A stretch of 43,575 bases of DNA from Candidatus Omnitrophota bacterium. GTDB lineage: Bacteria; Omnitrophota; Gorgyraeia; Aquiviventales; Aquiviventaceae. The translations under genes and the position numbers were made by a program. Positions 24,287 to 33,172 of the stretch are shown piece after piece. Below the pieces are notes generated by a model. That model was not told the DNA's origin, did not search any database, and worked only from the letters and a program-made list of their open reading frames with translations. How positions within the stretch are numbered: position 1 is the first letter of the stretch; the number at the start of each line of letters is the position of its first letter. The stretch covers positions 1 through 43,575 of the forward strand of contig JAHFGT010000012.1 of the NCBI GenBank assembly GCA_023247275.1, read 5' to 3'.

Positions 24287-24847
24287 TCAGCGGGACTGAG
24301 ACACCGATTCGGCCAGCTGTTTTGCCTCTCCTGGAGTGTACGAACGAACCAGTGTGCCATCAGCATTGGTGATCAGCACGCCAGCATCCGGCAAGGTCTG
24401 CGCACGGAACAGCACATGACCTTGCGCATCTGAGGCGACCGTCATGCCGCCGGCCTGGGCGATCGAGAGTGTCCCGGCTGGCCGGCCGTGTTCGTATTGC
24501 TCAATCAGCAACTGTTCTCCTTCAGCGTCTCGACGATGGGTGAGGATCGCCTCGGCGTCGCCGCGGACAATCCGCTTTGTCGTCATCCGGTCCGCGTTGA
24601 CGGTGAGCGGGTTGCGTCCGGTCCAGAATTCCATCGAGTTGAACACAATGGCGTCGGCTAACGTGGCGATCGAATAGATCGGCAGCCAGGCCATGACGAG
24701 GAACCCCATTTCGTTGATCCACTTATCGCCGAGCGTGCCGTTCCACGCATGGAGCTTTCGCGTCAGCAGAAACGGCCCATAACATCCCGCACTCGATACC
24801 AACAAGATCGCGAGCGCGCCCGCGCTCCATGGATTCGTACGTTTCAT
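24287..24847 (-). CDS. DUF3332 family lipoprotein
   Basis: A 186-residue protein with a lipoprotein signal (ALAILLVSSAGC, Cys22) followed by YGPFLLTRKLHAWNGTLGDKWINEMGFL, the recognisable DUF3332 N-terminus. A hydrophobic segment (MAWLPIYSIATLADAIVF) follows, then a soluble C-terminal domain. Family function is unknown; many bacteria carry one copy. It is probably anchored to the inner or outer membrane and faces the periplasm. Confidence 0.82.
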   Translation of the reverse strand: MKRTNPWSAGALAILLVSSAGCYGPFLLTRKLHAWNGTLGDKWINEMGFLVMAWLPIYSIATLADAIVFNSMEFWTGRNPLTVNADRMTTKRIVRGDAEAILTHRRDAEGEQLLIEQYEHGRPAGTLSIAQAGGMTVASDAQGHVLFRAQTLPDAGVLITNADGTLVRSYTPGEAKQLAESVSQSR

Positions 24848-24921
24848 GACTCCTCCTTTATGCTGGGATGACCTGACGAGCGCATCCCGGTTTCAAGCAA
24901 CGATTACCCCTGGACGATGGC

Positions 24922-25047
24922 TCATGCGAGGCCGAACTTCCCGGCGCAGAAATACCCGAAAGCCAGGATCGCGAGCGCGACGCCGTAAGGAATCGGCCAC
25001 GCCTCACGCGACGACGTACGGCTCGTTCCACTTATAGGCGATTCCAT
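24922..25047 (-). CDS. Small single-helix membrane peptide (41 aa)
   Basis: An ATG at 25047 opens a 41-codon frame with a hydrophilic Ser/Arg start and one hydrophobic helix (PYGVALAILAFGYFCAGKFGLA) ending the protein. It lies between the DUF3332 lipoprotein and the glucan phosphorylase, same strand. The ribosome site is weak. Composition looks like a genuine small membrane protein; no family recognised. Confidence 0.4.
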   Translation of the reverse strand: MESPISGTSRTSSREAWPIPYGVALAILAFGYFCAGKFGLA

Positions 25048-25082
25048 CCGCAGGTGCCCCGCACGGGTCAGGGACGACCGAC

Positions 25083-26792
25083 TCACCGAAAATAGGCGCG
25101 CAGGACGTAGTCGTGGAGCATGCGATGGGTGTTGAAGTGCGATCCATTGAAGGCAATCGCCTGGCGCATGATCTGCGTCAACGCGGTGGGATTCTGATAG
25201 TAGAGCGGCAGGACGACCTGTTGAAGTTTGTCGTACAGCGATGCCGAGTCGGTGAGCCGCTGTTGCGCGTCGTCGCGGACCGGAGCCGAGTCGCCAATCG
25301 ACCAGCCGGTGACCCCTTCCACATGACCCTCCACCCACCAGCCATCCAGAATGCTGAGGCTGGGCACGCCGTTGACGGCGGCCTTCATGCCGCTGGTGCC
25401 TGAGGCCTCCAGCGGTCGTAACGGAGTATTCAGCCACACATCACAGCCGGCGGTCAGCAGCTGCGCAACGGTCCACTCGTAGTTTGCGAGGTACACGACA
25501 CGGATCGCAGGCTTCAGGGTGTCGATCGCCTGGAAGATGTGTTGGATCAGTTGCTTCGCCCCGGGATCATTCGGATGCGCCTTGCCGGCATAGATCACCT
25601 GAAATGGGCCGGCGGTTCGAGCGATGCCTGTCAGGCGATCGAGGTCCTGAAACAGCAGCGTCGCACGCTTGTAGGCTGCCACGCGACGAGCAAACCCAAT
25701 GGTCAACACGCTCGGATCCATGACCACCCCGGTCTGCCGGAGCACAACGTCGAGCAGTTGTTGCTTGGCCTCTCCATGGGCCTGGCGGATGTCTGTGAGA
25801 GGAATCGCCATCGCGTGACGCAGCGCGCTGTTGTCCTGGCGCCATCCAGGGATGAATTGATCGTACAACGTTTGAAATGCGGGGCAGGTCCACGTGGCGG
25901 CGTGGATTCCGTTAGTGACCGCGTCGATCGTATGAGAGTTGAGCAGGCTCCGAGAGGTCTCCCCATGACGTCGAGCCACCGCATTGACATAACAGCTCAG
26001 GTTCAACCCCACGGTCGTGAGATTCAGCTGGCCGTTGGCGCAGAACACCTGGGGCATGGCCGCGATCTCCGGTCGGCCGAGGACTTGCGTGACCAGGGAC
26101 ATCGAAAACTCATCATGACCAGCCGGGACCGGGGTGTGGGTGGTGAACACGCATTGTTGGCGGACGCGCGCGACTTCCTCGTCGCCGATGATCCATCGCC
26201 CAGTGCGTTCGGCTTGTTCATCGAGCAACGCCAACGTCAGCAGGCTGGCATGGCCTTCATTCATGTGGAATCGACGGATGTGGCGATAACCAAGCGCGCG
26301 CAACATCAGCACCCCGCCCATTCCCAACACGATTTCCTGTGCGAGCCGACAGCGCGCATCGCCGCCGTACAACGCGGCGGTGAGCCCTCGATCCGGCCGC
26401 GCATTGTCCGGCAGATCCGAGTCGAGCAGATAGACCTGCACCGCACCACCGCCAACGCCGGTGACCGTGTACCGCCAGGCCCGTAAGGCCACGCGGCGTC
26501 CTTCGATGGTGACAGCCACCCGGGCTGGTAGCTCGTGGGTGAACCGATCGACCGGCCAGGTGGTCGGCTCTTCATGCTGCAGACCGGTGTGATCTAGCTG
26601 TTGAGAAAAGTAGCCCTGGCGGTAGAGCAACGACACGCCAACCAGTGGAACGCGCAGATCTGCGGCGGCCCGGATCGTGTCGCCGGCGAGCACGCCCAGT
26701 CCCCCAGCATAGGTTGGCATGCGAGGATCCAGGGCAATCTCCATGGAGAAATACGCGATCACGCGATCGGTGGCGAGGGAGGCGGTAGTCAT
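25083..26792 (-). CDS. glgP: Alpha-glucan (glycogen/maltodextrin) phosphorylase, short GT35 type
   Basis: A 569-residue phosphorylase releasing glucose-1-phosphate from alpha-1,4-glucans. It starts VIAYFSMEIALDPRMPTYAGGLGVLAGDTIRAAADL. It has FHMNEGHASLL, TTHTPVPAGHDEF, VTNGIHAATW, YAGKAHPND and the PLP site LEASGTSGMKAAVNGVPSLSILDGWW, in which the Lys of SGMK forms the Schiff base. It is about 250 residues shorter than E. coli GlgP and resembles the compact thermophile/archaeal type. No other glycogen genes are nearby. Confidence 0.94.
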   Translation of the reverse strand: MTTASLATDRVIAYFSMEIALDPRMPTYAGGLGVLAGDTIRAAADLRVPLVGVSLLYRQGYFSQQLDHTGLQHEEPTTWPVDRFTHELPARVAVTIEGRRVALRAWRYTVTGVGGGAVQVYLLDSDLPDNARPDRGLTAALYGGDARCRLAQEIVLGMGGVLMLRALGYRHIRRFHMNEGHASLLTLALLDEQAERTGRWIIGDEEVARVRQQCVFTTHTPVPAGHDEFSMSLVTQVLGRPEIAAMPQVFCANGQLNLTTVGLNLSCYVNAVARRHGETSRSLLNSHTIDAVTNGIHAATWTCPAFQTLYDQFIPGWRQDNSALRHAMAIPLTDIRQAHGEAKQQLLDVVLRQTGVVMDPSVLTIGFARRVAAYKRATLLFQDLDRLTGIARTAGPFQVIYAGKAHPNDPGAKQLIQHIFQAIDTLKPAIRVVYLANYEWTVAQLLTAGCDVWLNTPLRPLEASGTSGMKAAVNGVPSLSILDGWWVEGHVEGVTGWSIGDSAPVRDDAQQRLTDSASLYDKLQQVVLPLYYQNPTALTQIMRQAIAFNGSHFNTHRMLHDYVLRAYFR

Positions 26793-26840
26793 TCGGGTAG
26801 CTTAACATCAGCGTCGATCATTCGCAAGAGAGGCCGTGGT

Positions 26841-26903
26841 ACATCGGGGACAGCCACTGATCTCCTATCGGTACACTGAGAGATCAGTGGCTGTCCCCGA
26901 TGT
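26841..26903. repeat. Palindromic repeat GGGGACAGCCACTGAT, copy 2
   Basis: Arms 26841-26864 and 26880-26903 are exact 24-bp complements with a 15-nt loop. The right arm contains the last codons and TGA of the GNAT gene (26884), which ends IGDSH because of it. It separates that gene from glgP downstream. Confidence 0.9.
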
Positions 26904-27546
26904 ACAACCGACGCCCGTAGATAATCGTGTCATGCGGCTGATAGGTTGCGCCTTCCGGGAAGATGACCAGGCGACGACCAAGCTCCACGAACCCCATGCG
27001 CTCAAAAAACCGGCATGACCCAGGATTGTCGCTGCGCACCGCCGCATGCACCCCTGGATGGTGTGCCGTCTGGGCTTGGCCCAAGAACCGCTCGACGAGC
27101 TGCTGCCCGAGGTGTTGGCCGCGGAAGACGTGACGCAGATTCACGTGCAGATGAGCTGGGTACTGGTCGAGCGATAAGGCCCGAGTCGGGATCAAGGACG
27201 TTCGGATCCCAGCCAGCGCCAATCGCCACGTTGGTCTGGCCCACAGCGCCCCCCGCCGAACCGCTTTCACGACTGCACGCGGAATCATCTGCCACGTCAT
27301 CAGGCGATGGTACCGATCGGTGTCCAAGCAGCCGGTGAGATACCCAACGATCTCCGCCTGGTGTTCAGCCACCCAGACCGCGCCTGGCTCGTAGGCCAGG
27401 TAATAGTCTACCAAGAGGTCGGCGAACACCTCCCGATCGTGAAAGAAATGGTCGACCGGCTCTCCCCGGTCAGCCGTCTCGCAGGCGATTGTGCGGATAG
27501 CCTCGCGGTCAGATGGCTGAAAGAGGCGAATAGTCGAGGCGGTCAT
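26884..27546 (-). CDS. GNAT family N-acetyltransferase
   Basis: A 220-residue acyl-CoA-dependent transferase. TIRLFQPSDREAIRTIACET at the start, VWVAEHQAEIVGYLTG in the centre, HLHVNLRHVFRGQHLGQQLVERFLGQA (the acetyl-CoA pyrophosphate loop RGxxLG) and SDNPGSCRFFERMGFVEL near the end define a GNAT. The acceptor substrate is unknown. The last five codons and the stop are supplied by palindromic repeat copy 2, so the original C-terminus has been trimmed or extended. Confidence 0.86.
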   Translation of the reverse strand: MTASTIRLFQPSDREAIRTIACETADRGEPVDHFFHDREVFADLLVDYYLAYEPGAVWVAEHQAEIVGYLTGCLDTDRYHRLMTWQMIPRAVVKAVRRGALWARPTWRLALAGIRTSLIPTRALSLDQYPAHLHVNLRHVFRGQHLGQQLVERFLGQAQTAHHPGVHAAVRSDNPGSCRFFERMGFVELGRRLVIFPEGATYQPHDTIIYGRRLYIGDSH

Positions 27547-27570
27547 TCAGGCGGTTCCACGTCGAAAGCA

Positions 27571-27613
27571 CACCACCCCCTGTCGTCGAGGAGCCTGACG
27601 GCAGGGGGTGGTG
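27571..27613 (-). terminator. Strong terminator-like hairpin
   Basis: A 17-bp stem (27571-27587 with 27597-27613, one G-T wobble) and a 9-nt loop lie 10 nt past the stop of the secreted protein at 27624. Followed on the minus strand by TGTGCTTTCG. The T-run is short, but stem strength and position fit a terminator. Confidence 0.6.
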
Positions 27614-27623
27614 CAACGACGAC

Positions 27624-28061
27624 CTATTTCGCAGGGGCTGGGGCGAGTGCCGGAGATTTTGGCGCGGGCGATGAGCCGACCGTCGAGGCTCCAGGTTCTG
27701 ACACGATATGGATCGCGCTGGCCACATCCTGCGCTGCGTTGATGCTGTGATTGATGTTCACCCGTTGGCCCACCTTGAGGTGGTTCCATGGCACGACGTC
27801 GCCGTGCTCCCAGACGGTCGTAGTCTTCGAGGCGAGCTGGATGGGGATGGGTTTTCCTCCATCGACCGCCACCTCGATCTGCGGCGCGTGTGCGTGCACA
27901 TTCACCGCGGTGATCGTTCCTTCACTGAGCGAAGTGTGAGAAGCGGCTGGTGGGGAGTTGGTCGTAGCAGGCGACGGATCGGCTGCTTGTGCCCACGAGC
28001 CACCCAAGGCAACGATTAACACGCCAACCCGCAGACCAGTTCGAAGTAGGTCTTCATACAA
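27624..28061 (-). CDS. Secreted hypothetical protein, DUF5666-like beta domain
   Basis: About 145 residues from a TTG at 28061 behind AAGGAG: signal peptide RTGLRVGVLIVALGGSWAQA/AD, then a beta-rich region (GTITAVNVHAHAPQIEVAVDGGKPIPIQL...WNHLKVGQRVNINH) like small OB-type or metal/DUF5666-like periplasmic domains, and a Pro/Ala tail. An ATG at 28057 has better spacing to the AAGGAG but runs into a stop after 13 codons, so a start-region frameshift is possible. Function unknown. Confidence 0.65.
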   Translation of the reverse strand: MYEDLLRTGLRVGVLIVALGGSWAQAADPSPATTNSPPAASHTSLSEGTITAVNVHAHAPQIEVAVDGGKPIPIQLASKTTTVWEHGDVVPWNHLKVGQRVNINHSINAAQDVASAIHIVSEPGASTVGSSPAPKSPALAPAPAK

Positions 28062-28114
28062 GCGCTCCTTGTTGGGCAAACCTATCGCGTGTCCCGCACG
28101 ATGAACGTCCACGG

Positions 28115-28426
28115 TTAGGCGCACCGTGGTGGAGCGCGGGGATATTCGACGCGCGCCACCATCCGGTGGAACAGCGGTCGGGCGCATGGATGTTCGTAGC
28201 GCGCCGCTGATGGCGGCGCGATAACGAGGCGATTGACCAGTGGCAAGGCCGGCGAAAGGCCATCGATCGGCGGAAGATCGTCAGAGGAATCGGTCCAGCC
28301 AGGGTTTGTACCGGCCGGGTCAGCTGCGTCACCACTGCTGCGCAGCACGATGGTCGTGGCGACCAAGATCAGGGCCACACCACTCGACAGGAGCCGAACG
28401 AGAAGAGAGACGCGCAAGTCAGGCAT
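28115..28426 (-). CDS. Small membrane-anchored hypothetical protein
   Basis: A 103-residue protein: one hydrophobic helix at the N-terminus (LLVRLLSSGVALILVATTIVL, residues 8-28), then a Pro/Asp-rich soluble part. No family recognised. It may be in a unit with the PIG-L gene upstream, whose stop is 41 nt away, and the secreted protein downstream. Confidence 0.5.
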   Translation of the reverse strand: MPDLRVSLLVRLLSSGVALILVATTIVLRSSGDAADPAGTNPGWTDSSDDLPPIDGLSPALPLVNRLVIAPPSAARYEHPCARPLFHRMVARVEYPRAPPRCA

Positions 28427-28467
28427 GATGGCGTTGATCCGAAGTCTACACCCTGGTCAGCGCATCG

Positions 28468-29916
28468 TCAACGTGCCGGCAGTTGCAAGGCACGCCAGGC
28501 GGCCCAGTCGAGCGGCACGTCACCGAGGTAGGTGCGCGCTTCGGTGAGGAGTTTGTCCGGCGAACCCAGGACCGCCAGCGGGACCCGGATCAGTAATCGG
28601 CGCGCGCCGCGCTCGATGTGCACGCTGGTATCCGGCAACCGATAGGCCTGATCGTACACCGCATAATGAAATTGACTGAAGTGGACATGCAGCTTTGGCA
28701 TCTGCGCGAACGCTCGATCGTGTCGGTAGCCGAAGAGAAAGACCGAAGCCTCCACGGCCCGGCCCAGCGGCCGGGACAGGGTGATGGTGAGCACGAGGTC
28801 CTGGCCATCCAGCCACATGGTGCGGCGTTCAACGCCGACAAACGCGGCGCGTTCCTCATCGGTCAACTGCTCCGGCGGAGCTGGGGTGTCTGGTCCGCGC
28901 TCCGTCGGCAATCCGATGGGCGAGGTGGGCGCGCTCAGCGCGATGATCGGGAAATCGCCGAACAGTTCATTCGAGCGAATGAAGGAGAGCAGATAGCGCG
29001 CACTCGCTAGAAATTGGGTTCGGTGCACGGCGATCGCGACGTGCTTGCGCTCCACCTGATCGACGGTCAGCCGGTTCCCCTGCCACACGATGTGATCGGC
29101 GAGCGAGGCCGGCGGCTGCAGCTCCTCTGCCGGTCGGTATCCACGGCGCCGCGGCCAGTGTTTGAAGTGGATCAGGTACGGATACACGTCTGGCTGCAGG
29201 TGTGGTTCAAGGTCCCAGAGCGCCACGCGCATGAACAGGTAGAGCGCTCGATGGTCTGGCATGTGATCGGCCGGGTGCGAGACAAAAATCTTCGTCGGGC
29301 GGAATTCGCGGATCACCTCGGTCAGATCCTGCAGGATTTGCTCGCCCTTATACGGGGCTTCTGGTCGTCGCGCGTTGGCATACGGCACTGCGGTGACATG
29401 CGTGAGCATGCTTTGGAATGCCGGTGCCTGCCCCCAATGCGAAGTCCAGATTCTCAGCGTGCCAAAATCCGGATAGCCGAGGAACGTCAGCGACGACGGG
29501 GGGATTCCAATCAGACGTGCGGCGGCCACCGCCTCGTCATGACGGACCAACCCCATTTGCATGACCGCCAGAGGTCGGAGCACCGGATGCCGCCGGTACA
29601 AGGCGAACGACCATTCGTTATTGTCGCCGTACGTCAAAAACACGATCCGGATCGGTACGCCTTGTTGCTGGGCCGTCTGCAGCAGGCCGCCACAACACAG
29701 GATTTCGTCGTCTGGATGAGGCGCCAAAATCAGTAGGCGATCATTCGCGGTGAGCGCAATCGGGGGCCATTCCACGCTCGGATGTGGCGGGCGCTGTCGC
29801 CAAAACGAGAGCGCTGCGAGACCGAGCAGGACCGCCAGCCCGCCGCCAGCCCAAAGAGCCCAGTGACGCCTAGGCCTGCGACCCAATCGGTGATGCGTGG
29901 GACGACGTGACCCCAT
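28468..29916 (-). CDS. PIG-L (LmbE-like) deacetylase, membrane-anchored
   Basis: A 482-residue protein. An N-terminal helix (ALWAGGGLAVLLGLAALSFW) anchors it. The PIG-L domain follows: LLILAPHPDDEILCCGG carries the zinc ligands His and Asp plus the catalytic Asp, and IFVSHPADHMPDHRALY the third His ligand. Family members deacetylate GlcNAc-containing lipids or conjugates. The C-terminal 170 residues add a beta-rich domain not seen in minimal LmbE. Substrate unknown; a sugar-lipid in the envelope is likely from its location. Confidence 0.86.
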   Translation of the reverse strand: MGSRRPTHHRLGRRPRRHWALWAGGGLAVLLGLAALSFWRQRPPHPSVEWPPIALTANDRLLILAPHPDDEILCCGGLLQTAQQQGVPIRIVFLTYGDNNEWSFALYRRHPVLRPLAVMQMGLVRHDEAVAAARLIGIPPSSLTFLGYPDFGTLRIWTSHWGQAPAFQSMLTHVTAVPYANARRPEAPYKGEQILQDLTEVIREFRPTKIFVSHPADHMPDHRALYLFMRVALWDLEPHLQPDVYPYLIHFKHWPRRRGYRPAEELQPPASLADHIVWQGNRLTVDQVERKHVAIAVHRTQFLASARYLLSFIRSNELFGDFPIIALSAPTSPIGLPTERGPDTPAPPEQLTDEERAAFVGVERRTMWLDGQDLVLTITLSRPLGRAVEASVFLFGYRHDRAFAQMPKLHVHFSQFHYAVYDQAYRLPDTSVHIERGARRLLIRVPLAVLGSPDKLLTEARTYLGDVPLDWAAWRALQLPAR

Positions 29917-29964
29917 AGAACTGGTCAGTAGCCGTTCGAATCGTTCAGTGGTGAAAGGGGTCAG

Positions 29965-29996
29965 CTATTGAGCGATTGAGCCAATGAGCCATGGAG
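29965..29996. repeat. Four 8-bp degenerate tandem repeats
   Basis: CTATTGAG CGATTGAG CCAATGAG CCATGGAG in exact 8-bp register, in the gap between the ABC ATPase gene and the PIG-L gene. Nothing else is seen in that 90-bp gap. Confidence 0.6.
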
Positions 29997-30006
29997 CAAG
30001 ACTGGG

Positions 30007-31386
30007 TCATCCAGTGGTCCCGGCGTGTCGTCGCTGGCCGTTCGCGAGCAACACGCCGGCTCGCTGTACCCACAGGCCGGCAAATCCGCCCCAGTTGATC
30101 AAGATGCGGAGCAGCCGCTTCGGGTCTTCCTGGGGACACTGAATCGCGAGCTCCTGGAGCAACACATCTTTGGTCAGGCCGTCTTGACTGTGCTCCAACA
30201 TCTCGCGCAGCCGACGGATGAGCGGGCGCTGGAGCAGACGGGTCTGGAACAGGTGCTTGCGCACGCGGGGAACCGCGGCCACAAATTGCCGGCCCAGCTC
30301 AGTGAGCACCAGACGGTCTTGCGGGGTTTCCAGAAACCCCAACAACTCACCGGCTTTGGCCGCGAGCAGAATACGCGTGAAGGTGCGACCCAGCTCTTCG
30401 GTTAATCCAAACAGCTCCACATCGCTGCCACGGTTACCGACCGCTTGCAGCAGACCAACGATATCCCGCACTTCAACCAGCGGGATCGGCGAAATCGCGC
30501 GCGGTCCGGTCACGGTGTCGCTCGTGGGTGAGGCTGGCGTTGCAGCCGAGACGGTGGTCGGCAGCTCTGGAACCGGCTGCTCAGGCAAATACAGCCCGGT
30601 GATAATCCCGTGCAATCGATCGACCAACGCCTGGTAGGCAGGTGCGTGCGGGTCTCGCGGATAGGGCAATGGGTTTTCGATGATGGTTTTGATTCGCCCG
30701 GGGTGGGCGGACATGATCAAGATCCGGCTGGCCATCAGGGCGACCTCGTGGATGTCATGGCTGACGAGCAGAATCGATTGCGGATACCGTTCGCGATCTC
30801 GCCACAGGCCGACCACCTCGTTGCGCAACGTCTCCGCGGTGAGCGCATCGACTTGGCTGAACGGTTCATCCATGCACAACAGCTCTGGGCGCACCACCAA
30901 GGCGCGAGCAATCCCCACCCGCTGTTTCATGCCACCAGAGATCTCGCGCGGGTAGGCCTCTTCAAACCCATCCAGACCGATCAGGGTAATCACCTCGGCG
31001 ACGCGCTGACGGCGTTCAGCGGTGTCCAGGCCGAGCGGGATCAACGCCTGCTCGATATTCTGCGACACCGTCATCCAGGGAAAGAGGGCGAATTGTTGAA
31101 AGACCAGGGCGGCGCGCGGATTCGGCTCAACAACCGGCTGCCCGCGATACGTGACCTGGCCCTGCGAGGGTCGCAGCAACCCCACCGCAATCCGGATCAG
31201 CGTCGATTTCCCGCAGCCCGACGGGCCCAGGATCGCCACCAGCTCATCGGTATGCAGCGTCATGGAGATATCGGCCAGCACCGGGACGGTTTTGCCGGAT
31301 GGTAAGGTGAACACATGGTGCACATTCTCGAGCGCCACCAGCAGCTCGCGGCCGGCTGGCGCGGTAGCAGAACGTTCAGTAGGCAT
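30007..31386 (-). CDS. ABC transporter ATPase (NitT/TauT-like) with C-terminal AAA-associated domain
   Basis: A 459-residue protein. The ATPase domain (about 1-255) has Walker A GPSGCGKST, signature ISGGMKQRVGIARAL, Walker B LLCMDEPFSQVD and the H-loop SHDIHEV. After a Pro/Thr-rich linker, residues 290-440 form an extra domain (VEVRDIVGLLQAVGNRGSDVELFGLTEELG...) matching the AAA-associated domain found on nitrate/sulfonate/taurine-like importers. It overlaps the permease gene by 11 nt. No periplasmic binding protein is nearby, so the substrate cannot be read. Confidence 0.92.
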   Translation of the reverse strand: MPTERSATAPAGRELLVALENVHHVFTLPSGKTVPVLADISMTLHTDELVAILGPSGCGKSTLIRIAVGLLRPSQGQVTYRGQPVVEPNPRAALVFQQFALFPWMTVSQNIEQALIPLGLDTAERRQRVAEVITLIGLDGFEEAYPREISGGMKQRVGIARALVVRPELLCMDEPFSQVDALTAETLRNEVVGLWRDRERYPQSILLVSHDIHEVALMASRILIMSAHPGRIKTIIENPLPYPRDPHAPAYQALVDRLHGIITGLYLPEQPVPELPTTVSAATPASPTSDTVTGPRAISPIPLVEVRDIVGLLQAVGNRGSDVELFGLTEELGRTFTRILLAAKAGELLGFLETPQDRLVLTELGRQFVAAVPRVRKHLFQTRLLQRPLIRRLREMLEHSQDGLTKDVLLQELAIQCPQEDPKRLLRILINWGGFAGLWVQRAGVLLANGQRRHAGTTG

Positions 31387-33091
31387 AGCGGGTTTCAGCG
31401 AGTCGGTACAACGGTCTCCACAGAATCCGGTTGACCACGACCACCACTAACGCCATGGCGAGCACGCCGGCTGCCAACAGGTCATAACTCGCATGATCAG
31501 CGGCCGTCGAAATCAGCGACCCTAGGCCAGGGGCGGTCTGCACCTGGCCACTGAGCGCGACATATTCAGCCACGATACTCGCGTTCCAGGCCCCACCGGC
31601 CGCCGCGATCCACCCGGTGATCACATATGGGAATGTCGCCGGCCACCAGACCGACCAGCGCCGTTGCGTTGGAGTGAATCGATAGGCGCGCGCGACCTCG
31701 CGAAAATCGGCCGACAGGGTCGAGGCGCCGGCGATGACATTAAAGAGAATATACCATTGCGTGCCCAGCATCATCAGGATCACGGCGGTGACATTCAGCT
31801 CCCAGCCGAGGCGACGCAGACCGAACAGAATGAGCGGATACAGCATCGGGGCGGGAAACGAGGCGGCGATTTGGACCAGCGGCTGGAGCAGGTTGCGCCG
31901 ACGATCTGATTGGCCGATCCAGATTCCGACCGGCACCGCCCAGAGGCTGCCCAACAGCACCGCGGCCATGACCCGCGCCAGGGTCAGGCCAGCGCTGCCG
32001 ATAATCTGGAGCCACACCTCCAAAGGCAACCGGCCGAGCAGCCGAACCAACCGTAGCGCGGCCCACCCGACGAGCACAGCCGTGGCGAGTTGAACGAACA
32101 GGCTCACCAGCCAGGCCATCCAGGGCAGTCGCCAAGGGCGTAGTGGCGGTGGCGTCGCATCTGCCGGTACGCGCTGAGCCGACAGCCACTCGCTGATCGG
32201 ATGGGCGACCCGGGCCATGGCGTTCTGGATGAGCCACGACCGTTGGAACCATCGCAAGACCGCCGAGGCCTGCACATCGCTGGTCGCGGTGTCCTCGATG
32301 CGGAACTTTTGCACCCAGACTAATACCGGGCGCCACACCAGCGTATCGACCAGCACGATCATGGTGACCATGGCGATGATCCCGGCCAGGATCGCTGGCG
32401 TTTGGTGTCGAGCGATCGCCACGCTCATGTACGCGCCAAGACCTGGCAATCGAAAATCTCGGCTGCCCAAGTGGAACGCTTCACACACCATGAGAAAAAA
32501 CCAGCCACCAGCCATGGCCATCATGCTGTTCCAGGCTAACCCGACCGCGGCGGCTGGCAGCTCGACACGCCGAAACCGCTGCCACCAATTGAACTGATAC
32601 AGCGATGAGGCTTCCCCGAGCTCGCGCGGCAGGCTCCGGAGCGATTGATAGAAACTGAACGTCATGTTCCAGACCTGGCCGGTGAAGATCATGAGAATCG
32701 ACGCCAGTTCAAGTCCCATGTTGGTCGATGGAAACAGGGCAACCAAGGCAAGGACCGCCCCTGGCAGGAATCCAAGCACCGGAATCGATTGCAGGACATC
32801 GAGCAGCGGCACCAGGATCCGCTCGGCCCGCGGCCGATGCGCGGCCAGATAGCCGTAGACGAGCGTAAATCCGAGCGACAGACCATACGCGGCAAAGCCG
32901 CGCAACAGGGACAAAAGCGTATAGCCGGGCAACGCCCACACGCTGAGATCGATCTCGACCTGCGATTGGAGCGGGGATTCCCAATGTTTCGCCACCCGCA
33001 CCAACCCGTACAGGACCGCGGCCAACAGCGACAACACGCCGATATCAGCGACGATGGAGTTGGATTGGCGCAGGCTTGATCGCGTAATCAT
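31376..33091 (-). CDS. ABC importer permease, two fused permease domains
   Basis: A 571-residue membrane protein containing two BPD-type permease domains in tandem (about 60-270 and 340-560). Each has an EAA-type loop: ELGEASSLYQFNWWQRFRRVELPAA in the first and DFREVARAYRFTPTQRRWSVWWPATFP in the second. One polypeptide can therefore supply both membrane halves of an importer. A weak GAGG site precedes the ATG. It is upstream of and overlapping the ATPase gene. Confidence 0.92.
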   Translation of the reverse strand: MITRSSLRQSNSIVADIGVLSLLAAVLYGLVRVAKHWESPLQSQVEIDLSVWALPGYTLLSLLRGFAAYGLSLGFTLVYGYLAAHRPRAERILVPLLDVLQSIPVLGFLPGAVLALVALFPSTNMGLELASILMIFTGQVWNMTFSFYQSLRSLPRELGEASSLYQFNWWQRFRRVELPAAAVGLAWNSMMAMAGGWFFLMVCEAFHLGSRDFRLPGLGAYMSVAIARHQTPAILAGIIAMVTMIVLVDTLVWRPVLVWVQKFRIEDTATSDVQASAVLRWFQRSWLIQNAMARVAHPISEWLSAQRVPADATPPPLRPWRLPWMAWLVSLFVQLATAVLVGWAALRLVRLLGRLPLEVWLQIIGSAGLTLARVMAAVLLGSLWAVPVGIWIGQSDRRRNLLQPLVQIAASFPAPMLYPLILFGLRRLGWELNVTAVILMMLGTQWYILFNVIAGASTLSADFREVARAYRFTPTQRRWSVWWPATFPYVITGWIAAAGGAWNASIVAEYVALSGQVQTAPGLGSLISTAADHASYDLLAAGVLAMALVVVVVNRILWRPLYRLAETRYAY

Positions 33092-33172
33092 GAGAAAAAC
33101 CTCATTGTACCATCGCCCATCCGTCGCGCGAGCAGAATCACTCAGTCACTGAGGAGCCCGTGTTGGGATGGC

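Noticed and set aside
25539-26486. Long open frame (about 315 codons) on the plus strand opposite the glucan phosphorylase gene
   Set aside because: It is antisense to a strongly conserved gene in GC-rich DNA, has no ribosome site or recognisable domain, and its composition is that of a shadow frame. The same applies to the long antisense frames opposite dnaX (21106-22014), pyrH (11313-12236) and the methyltransferase (35559-36512).
28055-28057. ATG with good spacing to AAGGAG as the start of the secreted protein at 27624-28061
   Set aside because: Its frame stops after 13 codons (ending FELVCGLAC). The TTG at 28061 gives a complete signal peptide and the long frame, so it was preferred, with the alternative noted.
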